Shown: positions 31,427 to 40,795, counted from the first letter of the stretch. The stretch: 64,000 nucleotides of DNA from Jiangella endophytica (GCF_003427025.1 NZ_QVAI01000011.1:186001-250000), one strand, 5' to 3'. Numbers and translations are program-made. Notes: generated from the sequence alone by a model not told the origin.

Positions 31427-32710
31427 TCAGCCGGCCGGGAACGGCGTCCGCACCTGTGCTTCGAGCGCCGAGATGATCTCGCCGAGCGCCCCCATGGCGC
31501 CCGCCAGGCCGGCGGCGGGATCGTCCGACTGCGGCACCTCGTCCGACGTGACCCGCAACCAGAGCTGACCGCGTGGCCCCACCGAGCCGCCACCCTCGTG
31601 GTTCTCACCACCGCCGCCGGCCGGGCCCAGCAGTTCCTGACTACCGGTCGCGATGGCGCACTCCATGATCGCGTCGATGCACATCGTGTCGGTGATCCGC
31701 GGCCGCTGCCAGAACCACACCTCCACCTCGACGCCGTCCGCCGTCACATAGTTCGCCGAGACCGTGCCGACCTGGTGCTCGACGTCCTGCAGGTCGATGG
31801 CCGGGTCGCCGGCGGGGCCGTCCACCGCGGTCAGCGCGGCGCCGACGGCGTCCTCCAGGATCGAGTGCACCTCCGGCCACACGCCGACGATGTCGCCGAG
31901 GTCGGCGCCGCTGGTGAGGTCGTCGGAGTCGAGCTCGGCGGTCGCCGCCAGCACCGCGTCGCGGACGGCCTCGCTCTCGGCCCGGTCGAGGGACGGCCCG
32001 GTCGGCAGGGAACCGGGTTCGGAGCCGTTCGACGACGTCGCCTGCGAGCCCGGCAGCGGGAACGGACGCGTGCTCCACGTCACGATCACGGCCGCGTCGT
32101 CGTTCTGGGCCATGACCACTGACGAGTCGAACTCGAGGTCTCCGGCGGCCTGCCAGACGCCATCGTCGCTGCCCTCCGAGCAGTTCCGCCACTGACTGGA
32201 GGTGCCCTCGAGCGGGCCCGGCTCGCTGCACGGCCGGAACTCCCCCAGGTCGGTGCGTGCCTTCTCCACGGTGACGCCGAACTGGAATCCCGTGCCGCTG
32301 TCGCCGCGCTCCAACTGCACGCCGATGGCGGCACCGACCGACGGAGGACCCTGCAGGCCCGGATCGTCGAGTCCGACGACCTCGACGTCGGCGGGGAGGG
32401 CGGACTCGACGGCGTCCCAGATCACCTGCTTGACCGGGTCGTCGCCGACCGCGGGCGGGTAGTCGCCGCCGTCCGGCGCGCCGTCCGCCGCGACGGAGTC
32501 GTCGCGGTCATCGTCGAAGACCGCCGGGAGGACGGCCGCGCCCAGACCGGCCACCGCGAGCAGCGCCACGCCGCCGGCGACCCGCTGACGGCGCATCCGC
32601 CGCTGCCGGGCACGGCCGCGGGCGACGTCCTCGTCGGGGACCACCGGCCGGAGCGGTTCGCCCGTCAGAGTCGTCCGGAACATGTCCTTGAGAGTGGCCT
32701 CGGTCATCAT
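31427..32710 (-). CDS. Membrane-anchored probable anti-sigma factor (pair 2)
   Basis: The 427-residue protein has the same plan as the one at 29501: cytoplasmic start TEATLKDMFRTTLTGEPLRPVVPDEDVARGRARQRRMRRQ, one helix (VAGGVALLAVAGLGAAVLPAVF) near residues 43-64, and a large acidic external region rich in Asp, Glu, Gly and Ser. External cysteines occur in EFRPCSEPGP, WRNCSEG and MCIDAIMECAI; the FRPC-EP and C-x-x motifs recur in the paralogue (FRPCTEP, WDDCTQ). The two external domains are therefore related although diverged. It overlaps its sigma gene by 4 nt. Confidence 0.72.
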   Translation of the reverse strand: MMTEATLKDMFRTTLTGEPLRPVVPDEDVARGRARQRRMRRQRVAGGVALLAVAGLGAAVLPAVFDDDRDDSVAADGAPDGGDYPPAVGDDPVKQVIWDAVESALPADVEVVGLDDPGLQGPPSVGAAIGVQLERGDSGTGFQFGVTVEKARTDLGEFRPCSEPGPLEGTSSQWRNCSEGSDDGVWQAAGDLEFDSSVVMAQNDDAAVIVTWSTRPFPLPGSQATSSNGSEPGSLPTGPSLDRAESEAVRDAVLAATAELDSDDLTSGADLGDIVGVWPEVHSILEDAVGAALTAVDGPAGDPAIDLQDVEHQVGTVSANYVTADGVEVEVWFWQRPRITDTMCIDAIMECAIATGSQELLGPAGGGGENHEGGGSVGPRGQLWLRVTSDEVPQSDDPAAGLAGAMGALGEIISALEAQVRTPFPAG

Positions 32711-33228
32711 GCGTCCCTCAGTTCGACGAATGCCTCGGAGCCGAGAACGTCTCGTAATCGTTCGAGACCTCGCGCCGTCTGGCTCTTGACGTTGCCGGAA
32801 CTGCAGTTCATGAGGTCGGCCACCTGCTCGATGGAGAGGTCCTCCCAGAACCGCAGCACGAGGGTGGCTCGTTGCCGCGGTGGGACGGAGGCCAGGGCGG
32901 CCAGCAGCCGAGACCTGGTCAGGAGGTCACCCGATTCAGCCGGGTCGCCGACGCCGACGACGTCCGGGATCGCGCCGACCGCCTGCTCTCGACGCCACGG
33001 ACGGCGGGTGCCGTCGATGTGCGCGTTGACGAGGATCCGGCGGGCGTAAGCCAGCACGTCGTCGCGGCGGCGGACCCGCCGCCACGACACGTACAGCTTC
33101 GTCAGTGACTCCTGGACCAGGTCTTCGGCCGAATGCCAGTCGCCCGTCATCAGGAAGGCGGTTCGGAGCAGCGCGCGTCGTCGAGCGCTGACGAACTCCC
33201 TGAAGGACGTCTCGTCCGTGGGTTGCAT
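32707..33228 (-). CDS. SigE-family ECF sigma factor (pair 2)
   Basis: The 173-residue protein carries region 2 (LLRTAFLMTGDWHSAEDLVQESLTKLYVSWRRV, ARRILVNAHIDGTRRPWRRE) and region 4 (VPPRQRATLVLRFWEDLSIEQVADLMNCSSGNVKSQTARGLERLR). It is clearly a duplicate of the sigma at 30814, so the four-gene region arose by tandem duplication of a sigma/anti-sigma pair. A GCAACC-N17-CGTGA pair lies at 33272-33299, and two palindromes occupy the 93-bp leader. Confidence 0.94.
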   Translation of the reverse strand: MQPTDETSFREFVSARRRALLRTAFLMTGDWHSAEDLVQESLTKLYVSWRRVRRRDDVLAYARRILVNAHIDGTRRPWRREQAVGAIPDVVGVGDPAESGDLLTRSRLLAALASVPPRQRATLVLRFWEDLSIEQVADLMNCSSGNVKSQTARGLERLRDVLGSEAFVELRDA

Positions 33229-33250
33229 CTACCGCCTCCACTGCCGTTCC

Positions 33251-33268
33251 GGGTGAGGGCCCTCACCC
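33251..33268. repeat. 18-bp perfect palindrome in the leader of sigma pair 2
   Basis: GGGTGAGGGCCCTCACCC reads identically on both strands and lies between the candidate promoter (33272-33299) and the sigma start at 33228. It may be an operator or a leader hairpin. Confidence 0.7.
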
Positions 33269-33271
33269 TGC

Positions 33272-33299
33272 TCACGGAACGACCGTGGTCCCGGGTTGC
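33272..33299 (-). promoter_or_regulatory. Putative ECF promoter of sigma pair 2, within a 24-bp palindrome
   Basis: On the minus strand GCAACC (33299-33294), 17 bp, CGTGA (33276-33272). The -35 sits inside a perfect inverted repeat CCGGGTTGCAT-ca-ATGCAACCCGG (33291-33314), which could bind a dimeric regulator or end hisG transcription. Spacing and -35 are identical to the other two promoter candidates. Confidence 0.5.
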
Positions 33300-33321
33300 A
33301 TCAATGCAACCCGGACGTCGA

Positions 33322-34173
33322 TCAGATGCGGCAGGCCAGGATCTCGGTGACGAGGATCGCGCGGGCGCCGACCGCCCACAGGTCGTCCATGACGCGCTGC
33401 GCCTCGGTCCGCGGCACCATGGCCCGGACGGCGACCCAGCCCTCGCGGTGCAGCGGCGACACCGTCGGCGACTCCAGGCCGGGAGTGAGCGCGCTGGCCT
33501 CGTCGACGCGGTCGGCGCGGATGTCGTAGTCCATCATCACGTAGCCGCGCGCGACCATGACGCCGTTGAGGCGGCGCAGCAGGAGGTCGATGGCGGCCGC
33601 CCCGTCGCCGTCGGCGCGCCCGATGAGCACGGCCTCGGACCGCAGGATCGGCTCGCCGACGATCTCGAGGCCGGCCTGCCGCAGCGTCGTCCCCGTCTCG
33701 ACGACGTCCGCGATGACGTCGGCGACGCCCAGTTGCACCGCCGTCTCGACGGCGCCGTCCAGCCGCACCACCGACGCGTCGACGCCGCGGTCGGCGAGGT
33801 AGTCGCGCAGCAGCCCCGCGTACGACGTCGCGACCCGCAGCCCGCCGAAGTCGGCGACCTTCTCGGCGGTCCCCGGACGCGCCGCGAAGTGGAACGTCGA
33901 GCCGCCGAAGCCGAGTGCGAGCAGCTCCTGGGCCGACGCACCGGAGTCGAGCAGCAGATCGCGCCCCGTGATCCCGGCGTCGACCGTACCGGCGCCGACG
34001 TAGACGGCGATGTCGCGCGGGCGCAGGTAGAAGAACTCGACGTCGTTGTCGGGGTCGCGCAGCACCAGTTCCCGGCCGCCGTCGGAGCGCTGGCGGTAGC
34101 CGGCCTCGCGCATCATCTCGGCGGCGGGTCCGGACAGTGAGCCCTTGTTGGGCACGGCGATCCGTAGTGTCAT
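33322..34173 (-). CDS. hisG: ATP phosphoribosyltransferase (long form)
   Basis: The 283-residue protein begins LRIAVPNKGSLSGPAAEMMREAGY and has VYVGAGTVDAGITGRDLLLD, FGGSTFHFAARP, the PRPP-binding DVIADVVETGTTLRQAGLEIVG and a C-terminal regulatory domain (PLHREGWVAVRAMVPRTEAQRVMDDLWAVGARAILVTEI). This is the long HisG form that is feedback-inhibited by histidine without HisZ. It catalyses the first step of histidine synthesis, in the cytoplasm. It follows hisE by 12 nt, which carries out the next step. Confidence 0.96.
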   Translation of the reverse strand: MTLRIAVPNKGSLSGPAAEMMREAGYRQRSDGGRELVLRDPDNDVEFFYLRPRDIAVYVGAGTVDAGITGRDLLLDSGASAQELLALGFGGSTFHFAARPGTAEKVADFGGLRVATSYAGLLRDYLADRGVDASVVRLDGAVETAVQLGVADVIADVVETGTTLRQAGLEIVGEPILRSEAVLIGRADGDGAAAIDLLLRRLNGVMVARGYVMMDYDIRADRVDEASALTPGLESPTVSPLHREGWVAVRAMVPRTEAQRVMDDLWAVGARAILVTEILACRI

Positions 34174-34185
34174 CGGACAGGCCTC

Positions 34186-34449
34186 TCAGAGTTTGTCGTA
34201 GACGTCGGCGAGGGTGATGCCGCGGGCGAGCATGAGCACCTGCACGTGGTAGAGCAGCTGCGAGATCTCCTCGGCCGCTCGCTCGGTGCTCTCGTGCTCG
34301 GCCGCCATCCACGCTTCGGCGGCTTCCTCCACGACCTTCTTGCCGACGTGATGGACCCCATGGCGGACCGCCTCGACGGTTCCGGAGCCGGCCTCACCGG
34401 ACTCCACCTTCGCGGACAGCTCGACCCAGAGGTCCTCGAAACTCTTCAC
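34186..34449 (-). CDS. hisE: Phosphoribosyl-ATP pyrophosphatase
   Basis: The GTG at 34449 gives the standard start [15 protein letters not shown] and 87 residues; an in-frame TTG lies three codons earlier. The MazG-like helices with [18 protein letters not shown] and [18 protein letters not shown] are diagnostic: the acidic EExxE and E..D pairs bind magnesium. It releases pyrophosphate from phosphoribosyl-ATP, the second histidine step, next to hisG. No SD is visible before the start. Confidence 0.95.
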   Translation of the reverse strand: MKSFEDLWVELSAKVESGEAGSGTVEAVRHGVHHVGKKVVEEAAEAWMAAEHESTERAAEEISQLLYHVQVLMLARGITLADVYDKL

Positions 34450-34621
34450 GTCGCACAAGGGTACGGATACGGTGCCCCTCGCCGCCGCGCTGGTTCACGA
34501 GCCGGACACCGCGCCTGCGTCAGGGACGCGCGCGGGGCCATGTCCGCGGCGCTGCGCGGGCGGCGAGTGCGGTGCTGTCCAGCGCCCGTCCGCTCGCGGG
34601 CGGACCCCGCCCCGAGGGGGT

Positions 34622-34662
34622 GGGTGGCCCACCCTACGGGCGGGCACCGACACCCTCGCCGC
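34622..34662. repeat. Hairpin repeat family 2, copy 1 (probable terminator of the rib operon)
   Basis: GGGTGGCCCACCCTACGGGCGGG followed by CACCGACA is shared, apart from small changes, with 41373-41417. Alternative stems are possible: GGGTGG with CCACCC, or GCCCACCC with GGGCGGGC (one mismatch). It lies 32 nt beyond the end of ribH, so termination is a natural role. The rest of the 244-bp gap to hisE shows no gene. Confidence 0.6.
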
Positions 34663-34693
34663 ACGCCGTCCGGCGCGCTCCTCACAACCGGCG

Positions 34694-35170
34694 CTAGGCG
34701 TAACAGTTGCGCAGCGCGACGACCGTGGCCAGCGCGGCCTGCGTCGCCTCGTAGCCCTTGTCCTCCTTGGATCCCGCCAGGCCGGCACGGGCCAGCGCCT
34801 GCGCCTCGTCGTCGCAGGTCAGGACGCCGAAACCGACCGGCACCCCGGTGTCGACCGCGACCCGAGTCAGGCCGTCGGTCGCGGCCTGGCAGACGTAGTC
34901 GAAGTGCGGCGTCTCGCCCCGCACGACGACACCCAGTGCGACGACGGCCTCGTAGTTGGCTCGGGCCAGCCGCGCCGCCGCCACCGGGAGCTCGAACGAG
35001 CCGGGCACGCGCAGGATCAGCGGATCGTGCACCCCGGCCTCCTCCAGCGCCCGCTGCGCCCCGGCGATCAGCCCGTCCATGATCTGCTGATGCCACAGCG
35101 ACGCGACGACGGCGACCCGGAGGTCGCCCACCTTGCCCACCTGCAGCTCGGGCGCGCCCTGACCACTCAT
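34694..35170 (-). CDS. ribH: 6,7-dimethyl-8-ribityllumazine synthase
   Basis: The 158-residue protein contains [62 protein letters not shown] (catalytic His) and [21 protein letters not shown]. It joins the butanone phosphate made by RibBA to the pyrimidine made by RibD, giving lumazine. It usually forms pentamers or icosahedral shells. The ATG overlaps the ribBA stop (ATGA). Last gene of the riboflavin operon. Confidence 0.97.
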   Translation of the reverse strand: MSGQGAPELQVGKVGDLRVAVVASLWHQQIMDGLIAGAQRALEEAGVHDPLILRVPGSFELPVAAARLARANYEAVVALGVVVRGETPHFDYVCQAATDGLTRVAVDTGVPVGFGVLTCDDEAQALARAGLAGSKEDKGYEATQAALATVVALRNCYA

Positions 35171-36432
35171 CGTCCGGTGTCCTCTCGTTCCGCGGATTCC
35201 TCGGAGCCTGACAGATCACCGAGGTCGTGCCCCATGCGGTCCCGCTTGGTCGTCAGGTACCGCAGGTTCTCGGGATTGACGGCGACCGGCAGCTCGACGC
35301 GTTCGGCCAGCTTGAGGCCGTACCCCTCGACGCCGGTCAGCTTGGCCGGGTTGTTCGTCATCAGCGCGATGGTGCGCACGCCGAGGTCGGCGAGGATCTG
35401 CGCGCCGGTCCCGTAGTCGCGGGCGTCGGCCGGCAGGCCCAGCTCGACGTTGGCGTCGACGGTGTCCAGACCGCCGTCCTGCAGCTCGTACGCCTGCAGC
35501 TTGTGCGCGAGTCCGATGCCCCGGCCCTCGTGCCCGCGCAGGTACACGACCACGCCACGACCGGCGCCGGCGACGAGGTCCAGGGCGGCGCGCAGCTGCG
35601 GGCCGCAGTCGCAGCGCAGCGAGCCGAACGCGTCGCCCGTGAGGCACTCGGAGTGCAGCCTGACGAGGACCGCCTCGTCGCCGGCCGCGTCGGCGTCGAC
35701 GTCGCCCATGACCAGCGCGATGTGCTCACTGCCGTCGAGGACGTCGCGGTAGGCGTGCGCGGTGAACGTGCCGTGGACGGTCGGCAGCCGGGTCGTGGCG
35801 ACCCGCTCGATCTGCCGCTCGGTGCGCCGGCGATACCGGATGAGATCGGCGATCGAGATCATCGCGAGGTCGTGCTCGTCGGCGAACTCGCGCAGCGCCG
35901 GGGCGCGCATCATCGAGCCGTCGTCGTGGACGACCTCGCAGAGGACGCCCGCGGGTGTCAGGCCGGCCAGCCGGGCGAGGTCGATGGCGGCCTCGGTGTG
36001 CCCCGGACGCCGCAGCACGCCGCCCTCCCTGGCTCGGAGCGGGAACACGTGGCCCGGCCGGCTGAGCTCGTACGCCTCGGTCGCGGAGTCGGCCAGCACC
36101 CGCGCCGTGTGGGCACGTTCGGCGGCCGAGATGCCCGTGGTGACACCGTGTCGGGCGTCGACGGAGACGGCGAAGGCGGTGCCCTTGCGGTCCTCGTTCA
36201 CGACGGTCATGGGCGGCAGGTCGAGCCGGTCCAGCTCGGTGCCGAGCATCGGGACGCAGATGACGCCCGAGGTGTACCGGATGGTGAAACCCATCAGCTC
36301 CGGCGTGGCCTTGGAAGCGGCGAAGATCAGGTCGCCCTCGTTCTCGCGGTCCTCGTCGTCGACCACCACCACGGCCTTGCCGGCCGCGATGTCCGCGATC
36401 GCCCGCTCGACGGTGTCCAGCTGCACGGTCAT
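35167..36432 (-). CDS. ribBA: Bifunctional 3,4-dihydroxy-2-butanone-4-phosphate synthase / GTP cyclohydrolase II
   Basis: The 421-residue protein has an N-terminal RibB domain ([60 protein letters not shown]). The C-terminal RibA domain carries the zinc-binding cysteines in [20 protein letters not shown], plus [22 protein letters not shown] and [21 protein letters not shown]. It supplies both precursors of riboflavin. The ATG overlaps the ribE stop, and the ribH start overlaps its own stop. The acidic C-terminal tail ([10 protein letters not shown]) is not part of the catalytic fold. Confidence 0.97.
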   Translation of the reverse strand: MTVQLDTVERAIADIAAGKAVVVVDDEDRENEGDLIFAASKATPELMGFTIRYTSGVICVPMLGTELDRLDLPPMTVVNEDRKGTAFAVSVDARHGVTTGISAAERAHTARVLADSATEAYELSRPGHVFPLRAREGGVLRRPGHTEAAIDLARLAGLTPAGVLCEVVHDDGSMMRAPALREFADEHDLAMISIADLIRYRRRTERQIERVATTRLPTVHGTFTAHAYRDVLDGSEHIALVMGDVDADAAGDEAVLVRLHSECLTGDAFGSLRCDCGPQLRAALDLVAGAGRGVVVYLRGHEGRGIGLAHKLQAYELQDGGLDTVDANVELGLPADARDYGTGAQILADLGVRTIALMTNNPAKLTGVEGYGLKLAERVELPVAVNPENLRYLTTKRDRMGHDLGDLSGSEESAEREDTGR

Positions 36433-37067
36433 GCATCCACCTCTGTCGTGTTCTCGGCTGTCACTCCGGGCGCCGCGGCGCCGCCGGCCAGGAGCCGCTC
36501 GACGTACTTGGCGACCACGTCGACCTCGAGGTTCACTCCGTCGCCGGGCTGCCGGCGGCCGAGCGTGGTCAGTTCGAGCGTCGTCGGGATCAGGCTCACC
36601 TCGAACCAGCCGTCGCCGAGCCCGGACACCGTCAGCGACACCCCATCGACGGCGATCGATCCCTTCTCCGCGACGTAGCGCAGCAGGGTGTCGGGCGCCT
36701 CGACGCGGACGACCTCCCAGCGGCTGCCCGGCGTCCGGGAGACCACCGTGCCGACACCGTCGACGTGGCCCTGGACGATGTGGCCGCCGAGACGGTCGCT
36801 CGCCCGCACCGCCCGCTCGAGGTTGACGGCGTCGCCGACGCCGAGCTTCGCCAGCGTGCTGCGGTCGAACGTCTCGCGCATGACGTCGACGGTGAACGTG
36901 TCGCCGTCGACCGCGGTGACGGTCAGGCAGACGCCGTCGACGGCGATCGACGCGCCGTGCACGGCGTCGTCGGCGACCTTCGGTCCGCGGACGGTGAGCC
37001 GCCCGTCGTCCGCGTCGCCCTCGACGGCGATCAGTTCGCCCAGTTCTTCGACGATCCCGGTGAACAT
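36429..37067 (-). CDS. ribE: Riboflavin synthase, alpha chain
   Basis: The 212-residue protein starts [12 protein letters not shown] and has the two similar lumazine-binding halves, each with a [20 protein letters not shown] stretch ([29 protein letters not shown] and [35 protein letters not shown]). [14 protein letters not shown] is also typical. It dismutates two lumazine molecules to riboflavin. The gene starts 4 nt after ribD and overlaps ribBA. Called ribC in some organisms. Confidence 0.96.
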   Translation of the reverse strand: MFTGIVEELGELIAVEGDADDGRLTVRGPKVADDAVHGASIAVDGVCLTVTAVDGDTFTVDVMRETFDRSTLAKLGVGDAVNLERAVRASDRLGGHIVQGHVDGVGTVVSRTPGSRWEVVRVEAPDTLLRYVAEKGSIAVDGVSLTVSGLGDGWFEVSLIPTTLELTTLGRRQPGDGVNLEVDVVAKYVERLLAGGAAAPGVTAENTTEVDA

Positions 37068-37071
37068 TGCC

Positions 37072-38127
37072 TCACGCCTTCCTGTGTTCTCGCGGGGTTG
37101 CGGTGATGCGCAGATCGGGGCCGACCATCCGTACGTCGGCGACGTCGAGCCGGATCGCGGCGTCGATGGTGTCCACGCCGGCGTCGGCCAGCGCGGCTGG
37201 ACCGGAACCGAGCAGCGCGGGCGCGACGTAGCCGACGACGCGGTCGATCAGACCGGCCCGCCAGAACGCGCCGGCCAGCGTCGGCCCGCCCTCGAGCAGG
37301 ACGTATCGCCGGCCGCGCTCGTACAGCTGGTCCAGGAGTTTCCGGAGGTCGACCCGACCGTCGGATGCCGCGCCGACCTCGTCAGCGGTCGCGATCCACG
37401 TCGGCGCCTGATCGTCGCGCACCCGCGCCGTCGCCGGCGTCGTGCCGGCACTGTCGACGACGACGCGCAGTGGTGGCGCCACGGCCGCGCCATCGAGCCG
37501 TGCGGTCAGCCGCGGATCGTCGGCGAGCACGGTCCCCGACCCGACGACGACGGTGTCGACCGCCGCCCGCAGCCGATGGACGTCGGCACGGGCGTCCTCG
37601 CCGGTGATCCACCGGCTCGTCCCGTCGGCTGCCGCGCTGCGCCCATCGAGCGTCGCGGCGAACTTCCAGACGACGAACGGCCGATGAGTGCGGAATGGCG
37701 TGAGCCAGCGGGCGTTGGCGCTGGTCGCCTCGTCCGTCAGCACGCCCACCTCGACGTCGACGCCGGCCGCGCGCAACGTCGCCGCTCCCCCGGCCGCCAC
37801 CGGGTTCGGGTCGGCGACGGCGACCACGACCCGGGCGACCCCGGCCGCGATCAGCGCATCGGTGCACGGCCCGGTGCGTCCGGTGTGGTCGCACGGCTCC
37901 AGCGTGACGACGGCGGTGCCGCCGCGGGCGCGCTCGCCGGCCTGCGTCAGCGCATCGATCTCAGCGTGCGGTCCGCCAGGGCGCTCGTGCCAGCCCTCGC
38001 CCGCCGTCGCACCGGTGGCATCGAGGACGACGCAGCCGACATCGGGGTTGGGCGGCGTGGTGTGGGCACCGTTCATGGACAACTCGATGGCGCGGCGCAT
38101 CGCCGTCAGCTCCACCGGACTCGCCAC
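37072..38127 (-). CDS. ribD: Bifunctional pyrimidine deaminase/reductase
   Basis: The 351-residue protein starts at GTG after GGCGAGGAGGG. The N-terminal deaminase has the zinc motif GPHAEIDAL...TLEPCDHTGRTGPCTDALI; the C-terminal reductase has RPFVVWKFAATLDGRSAAADGTSRWITGEDAR and YVLLEGGPTLAGAFW. It performs the second and third steps of riboflavin synthesis. First gene of ribD-ribE-ribBA-ribH, with an FMN riboswitch 113 nt upstream. A hairpin CTCGCC/GGCGAG (38136-38153) abuts its SD and may serve translational control. Confidence 0.96.
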   Translation of the reverse strand: MASPVELTAMRRAIELSMNGAHTTPPNPDVGCVVLDATGATAGEGWHERPGGPHAEIDALTQAGERARGGTAVVTLEPCDHTGRTGPCTDALIAAGVARVVVAVADPNPVAAGGAATLRAAGVDVEVGVLTDEATSANARWLTPFRTHRPFVVWKFAATLDGRSAAADGTSRWITGEDARADVHRLRAAVDTVVVGSGTVLADDPRLTARLDGAAVAPPLRVVVDSAGTTPATARVRDDQAPTWIATADEVGAASDGRVDLRKLLDQLYERGRRYVLLEGGPTLAGAFWRAGLIDRVVGYVAPALLGSGPAALADAGVDTIDAAIRLDVADVRMVGPDLRITATPREHRKA

Positions 38128-38239
38128 CGGCCCTCCTCGCCTCGTCGGGCGAGCTCCGGGGCGGGCGCGAATGCACCACTGACGACCGGCTCAGCGCTAC
38201 GGCCGCGCACGTAGGCGCGACCAGCCGAGACGGCCGCGC

Positions 38240-38375
38240 GTGCTTCCTCCCATCCGGACTTTAACCGTCGGTCTCGGAATTTCGCCGAGTCAACCGTTCG
38301 TCATCCGCTGGTGCGGAGGGCGACCGGGTCGCGGACTGTCACCGCCGGTTCGGACTTTCACCGACCCCGGAGCAC
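38240..38375 (-). ncRNA. FMN riboswitch (RFN element)
   Basis: On the minus strand the conserved RFN blocks appear in order: GGGGTCGGTGAAAGTCCG, GGCGGTGACAGTCCGCGACCCG, GGTTGACTCGGCGAAATTCC, GACCGACGGTTAAAGTCCGG and ATGGGAGGAAGCA. The closing helix pairs GTGCT (38375-38371) with AGCAC (38244-38240). It precedes ribD, so FMN should repress the riboflavin operon. The following leader contains a hairpin next to the ribD SD and no clear terminator, which favours translational control. Confidence 0.96.
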
Positions 38376-38391
38376 GCTTCGTGTCTCGAAA

Positions 38392-38397
38392 AGCGTA
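38392..38397 (-). promoter_or_regulatory. Candidate -10 element of the riboflavin operon
   Basis: TACGCT on the minus strand lies 17 nt before the first base of the FMN riboswitch, the distance expected if transcription starts just ahead of the aptamer. No convincing -35 is seen, so this remains tentative. Confidence 0.35.
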
Positions 38398-38510
38398 ACT
38401 CTCCCCGCACGAAACGCATTCCCGGCCCTGCCAATTGTCCGCCTTCTCACATCCCAGCCGAGGTCACCGGGGCGAACTCGGCGGCCCGCAACGGGCGGTG
38501 GGTGGCGGAG

Positions 38511-39173
38511 CTAGTGCGCGGCCTTCGCCGCCAGCTCCCGCAGCTCGGTGACGGCGGCGGCGGCATCGTCGGCGCCGTAGACGGCCGACCCGGCGACGAA
38601 CACGTCGGCGCCGGCGTCGGCGCAGCGCTCGATCGTCTCGGCCGACACGCCGCCGTCGACCTGGATCCAGACGTCCAGCCCGGACCGGGAGACCAGCTCG
38701 CGCGCCCGCCGGATCTTCGGCAGGCACACGTCGAGGAACGGCTGCCCGCCGAAGCCGGGTTCGACCGTCATGACCAGCAGCATGTCGATCTCGGGCAGCA
38801 GGTCGGCCCACGGTTCCACGGGCGTCGCCGGACGCAGTCCGACCCCGGCGCGCGCCCCGTGCTTGCGCAGCTCGCGGGCGAGCCGGACCGGCGCGGCGGC
38901 CGCCTCGGCGTGGAACGTGACGTTGTGGGCGCCGGCCTCGGCATAACCGGGCGCCCAGCGGTCCGGCTCGTCGATCATCAGGTGGCAGTCGATCGGCCGG
39001 TCGGTGCGGGCCAGGATCGCCTCGACGACCGGCAGCCCGAGCGTCAGATTGGGGACGAAGTGGTTGTCCATGACGTCGACGTGCACGAGGTCGGCGTCGC
39101 CGAGGCGGGCGATCTCCGACTCGAGGTTGGCGAAGTCGGACGACAGGATGCTCGGCGCGATCTGAATCCCCAC
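38511..39173 (-). CDS. rpe: Ribulose-phosphate 3-epimerase
   Basis: GTG at 39173 gives 220 residues beginning [20 protein letters not shown]. Motifs are [36 protein letters not shown], the catalytic-region [16 protein letters not shown] and [32 protein letters not shown]. It interconverts ribulose- and xylulose-5-phosphate in the pentose phosphate pathway, so it supplies ribulose-5-phosphate for the adjacent riboflavin genes. TAATCT lies 8 nt before the start and no SD is visible. Confidence 0.97.
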   Translation of the reverse strand: MGIQIAPSILSSDFANLESEIARLGDADLVHVDVMDNHFVPNLTLGLPVVEAILARTDRPIDCHLMIDEPDRWAPGYAEAGAHNVTFHAEAAAAPVRLARELRKHGARAGVGLRPATPVEPWADLLPEIDMLLVMTVEPGFGGQPFLDVCLPKIRRARELVSRSGLDVWIQVDGGVSAETIERCADAGADVFVAGSAVYGADDAAAAVTELRELAAKAAH

Positions 39174-39187
39174 GAGCGCCCAGATTA

Positions 39188-40723
39188 CTAGTGCGGGCCC
39201 GCGCTCATGGGCGTCCGATGGTGCCGGAGCACGACCAGCGCCTGGACGGCGGCCGCGACCACCATCAGCGCACCGACCACGCTGGTCACCTCGACCGCCC
39301 GCGTGAAGGCCTCCTCGGCGGCCGCCACCAGCGCGGACGCGACCGGCGAGGGCAGCGTCCCGGCGAGGTCCACCGCGCCGCCCAGCGTCTCGCGCGCCTG
39401 CGCCAGCGTGGCGCCGTCGACCCCGCTCACCGCGCCGAGCGACGACCCGTACACGGCGGTCAGCAAGCTGCCCAGCACCGCCGTGCCCATACCGCCGCCG
39501 ACCTCGTACGCCGTCTCCGACACGGCCGCCGCAGCACCGGCCCGGGCCGGGTCGACGGCGCCCATGATGACGTTGTTGGTGATCGTCTGCACCAGACCGA
39601 CACCTCCGCCGACCAGCACGAACGCCACCATCACCAGCCCGGCGCCGAGACCGCGCCCGGCCAGCACCATCAGCGCGAACCCGGCCGCGACGACCAGCAG
39701 CGCGCCGAACAGCAGGTACGGCATCGGCAGCCGGCGCATCAGCGGCACGGCGAGCAGCCCGGTGACGATCGCCAGCGCCAGCCCCGGCACCAGCACCAGT
39801 CCGGACCGCAGCGGCGCCATGCCGAGCACGATCTGCAGGTACTGCGTCATGAAGAACAACGCGCCGATCATCGCGAACGTCGTCAGCAGGTTCGTCACGA
39901 CGGACGCCCGGAACGCCGGCCGCGCGAACAGCTCGAGATCCAGCAGCGGCGTCTCCAGCCGGCGCTGGCGCCGGACGAACGTCACGCCGATCAGCACGCC
40001 GGCCACCAGAGCGGACGCGTACCCGAGCGAGAGCCCGTGCGCGGCCAGCCCCTTGATGCCGTACACCGCCAGCAGCATCGCGACCAGCGACATCCCGGCA
40101 CTGGGCAGGTCGTACCTGCCCGGCGCGGGGTTCTTCGACTCCGGCACCAGGAACGGCGCGAAGATCAGCAGCAGCGCCAGCACCGGCAGCGCGACCAGGA
40201 ACACCGAGCCCCACCAGAAGTGCTCGAGCAGCCAGCCCCCGACGATGGGCCCGAGCGCGGCACCGGCGGAGAACATCGTCGCCCAGATCGCGATCGCCAG
40301 CGTGCGCTGCCGGACGTCGTGGAAGATGTTGCGGATGAGCGACAGCGTCGACGGCATCAGCGTCGCCCCGGCCACGCCGAGGAGGGCCCGCGCCGCGATC
40401 AGCATCTCGGGAGAGGTCGAGTACGCCGCCACCGCGGACGCCAGGCCGAACGCCGTCGCGCCGGCCAGCAGCAGCTTGCGCCTGCCGATCCGGTCGCCCA
40501 GCGTGCCGGCGGTGACGAGCAGCCCGGCGATCATGAAGCCGTACACGTCGACGATCCACAGCAGCTCGGTGCCGGAGGGCGCGAGGTCCTCGCTGAGGTG
40601 CGGGACGGCGAAGCTGAGCACGGTCATGTCGATCGAGATGAGCAGGACCGGCAGCAGCAGCACGACGAGGGCGCCCCATTCGCGCGGCCCCGCCAGCACC
40701 CGCTCCTGCTCCACCATCGTCAT
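39188..40723 (-). CDS. MFS multidrug efflux transporter (DHA2, 14-TM type)
   Basis: The 511-residue protein has the DHA2 hallmarks: [54 protein letters not shown], then [19 protein letters not shown], and [30 protein letters not shown] in the second half. It would export drugs or antiseptics using proton motive force. A GGAGGGG SD precedes the ATG. It is divergent from a TetR gene, with an inverted-repeat operator between them, a classical repressor/efflux arrangement. Confidence 0.94.
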   Translation of the reverse strand: MTMVEQERVLAGPREWGALVVLLLPVLLISIDMTVLSFAVPHLSEDLAPSGTELLWIVDVYGFMIAGLLVTAGTLGDRIGRRKLLLAGATAFGLASAVAAYSTSPEMLIAARALLGVAGATLMPSTLSLIRNIFHDVRQRTLAIAIWATMFSAGAALGPIVGGWLLEHFWWGSVFLVALPVLALLLIFAPFLVPESKNPAPGRYDLPSAGMSLVAMLLAVYGIKGLAAHGLSLGYASALVAGVLIGVTFVRRQRRLETPLLDLELFARPAFRASVVTNLLTTFAMIGALFFMTQYLQIVLGMAPLRSGLVLVPGLALAIVTGLLAVPLMRRLPMPYLLFGALLVVAAGFALMVLAGRGLGAGLVMVAFVLVGGGVGLVQTITNNVIMGAVDPARAGAAAAVSETAYEVGGGMGTAVLGSLLTAVYGSSLGAVSGVDGATLAQARETLGGAVDLAGTLPSPVASALVAAAEEAFTRAVEVTSVVGALMVVAAAVQALVVLRHHRTPMSAGPH

Positions 40724-40748
40724 CGCGCACCCCTCCGAGGTAAGCTAA

Positions 40749-40762
40749 ACCGTCCAGACGGT
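40749..40762. promoter_or_regulatory. Putative TetR operator between efflux and regulator genes
   Basis: ACCGTC-CA-GACGGT is an inverted repeat with perfect 6-bp arms in the divergent promoter region. TACAGT (40762-40767) is a plausible -10 for the TetR gene and touches the operator edge, and a further ACCGTC half-site occurs at 40771-40776. Such palindromes are typical sites for TetR repressors of MFS pumps. Confidence 0.65.
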
Positions 40763-40795
40763 ACAGTAACACCGTCAGAATCGAGGTTCATCCCC

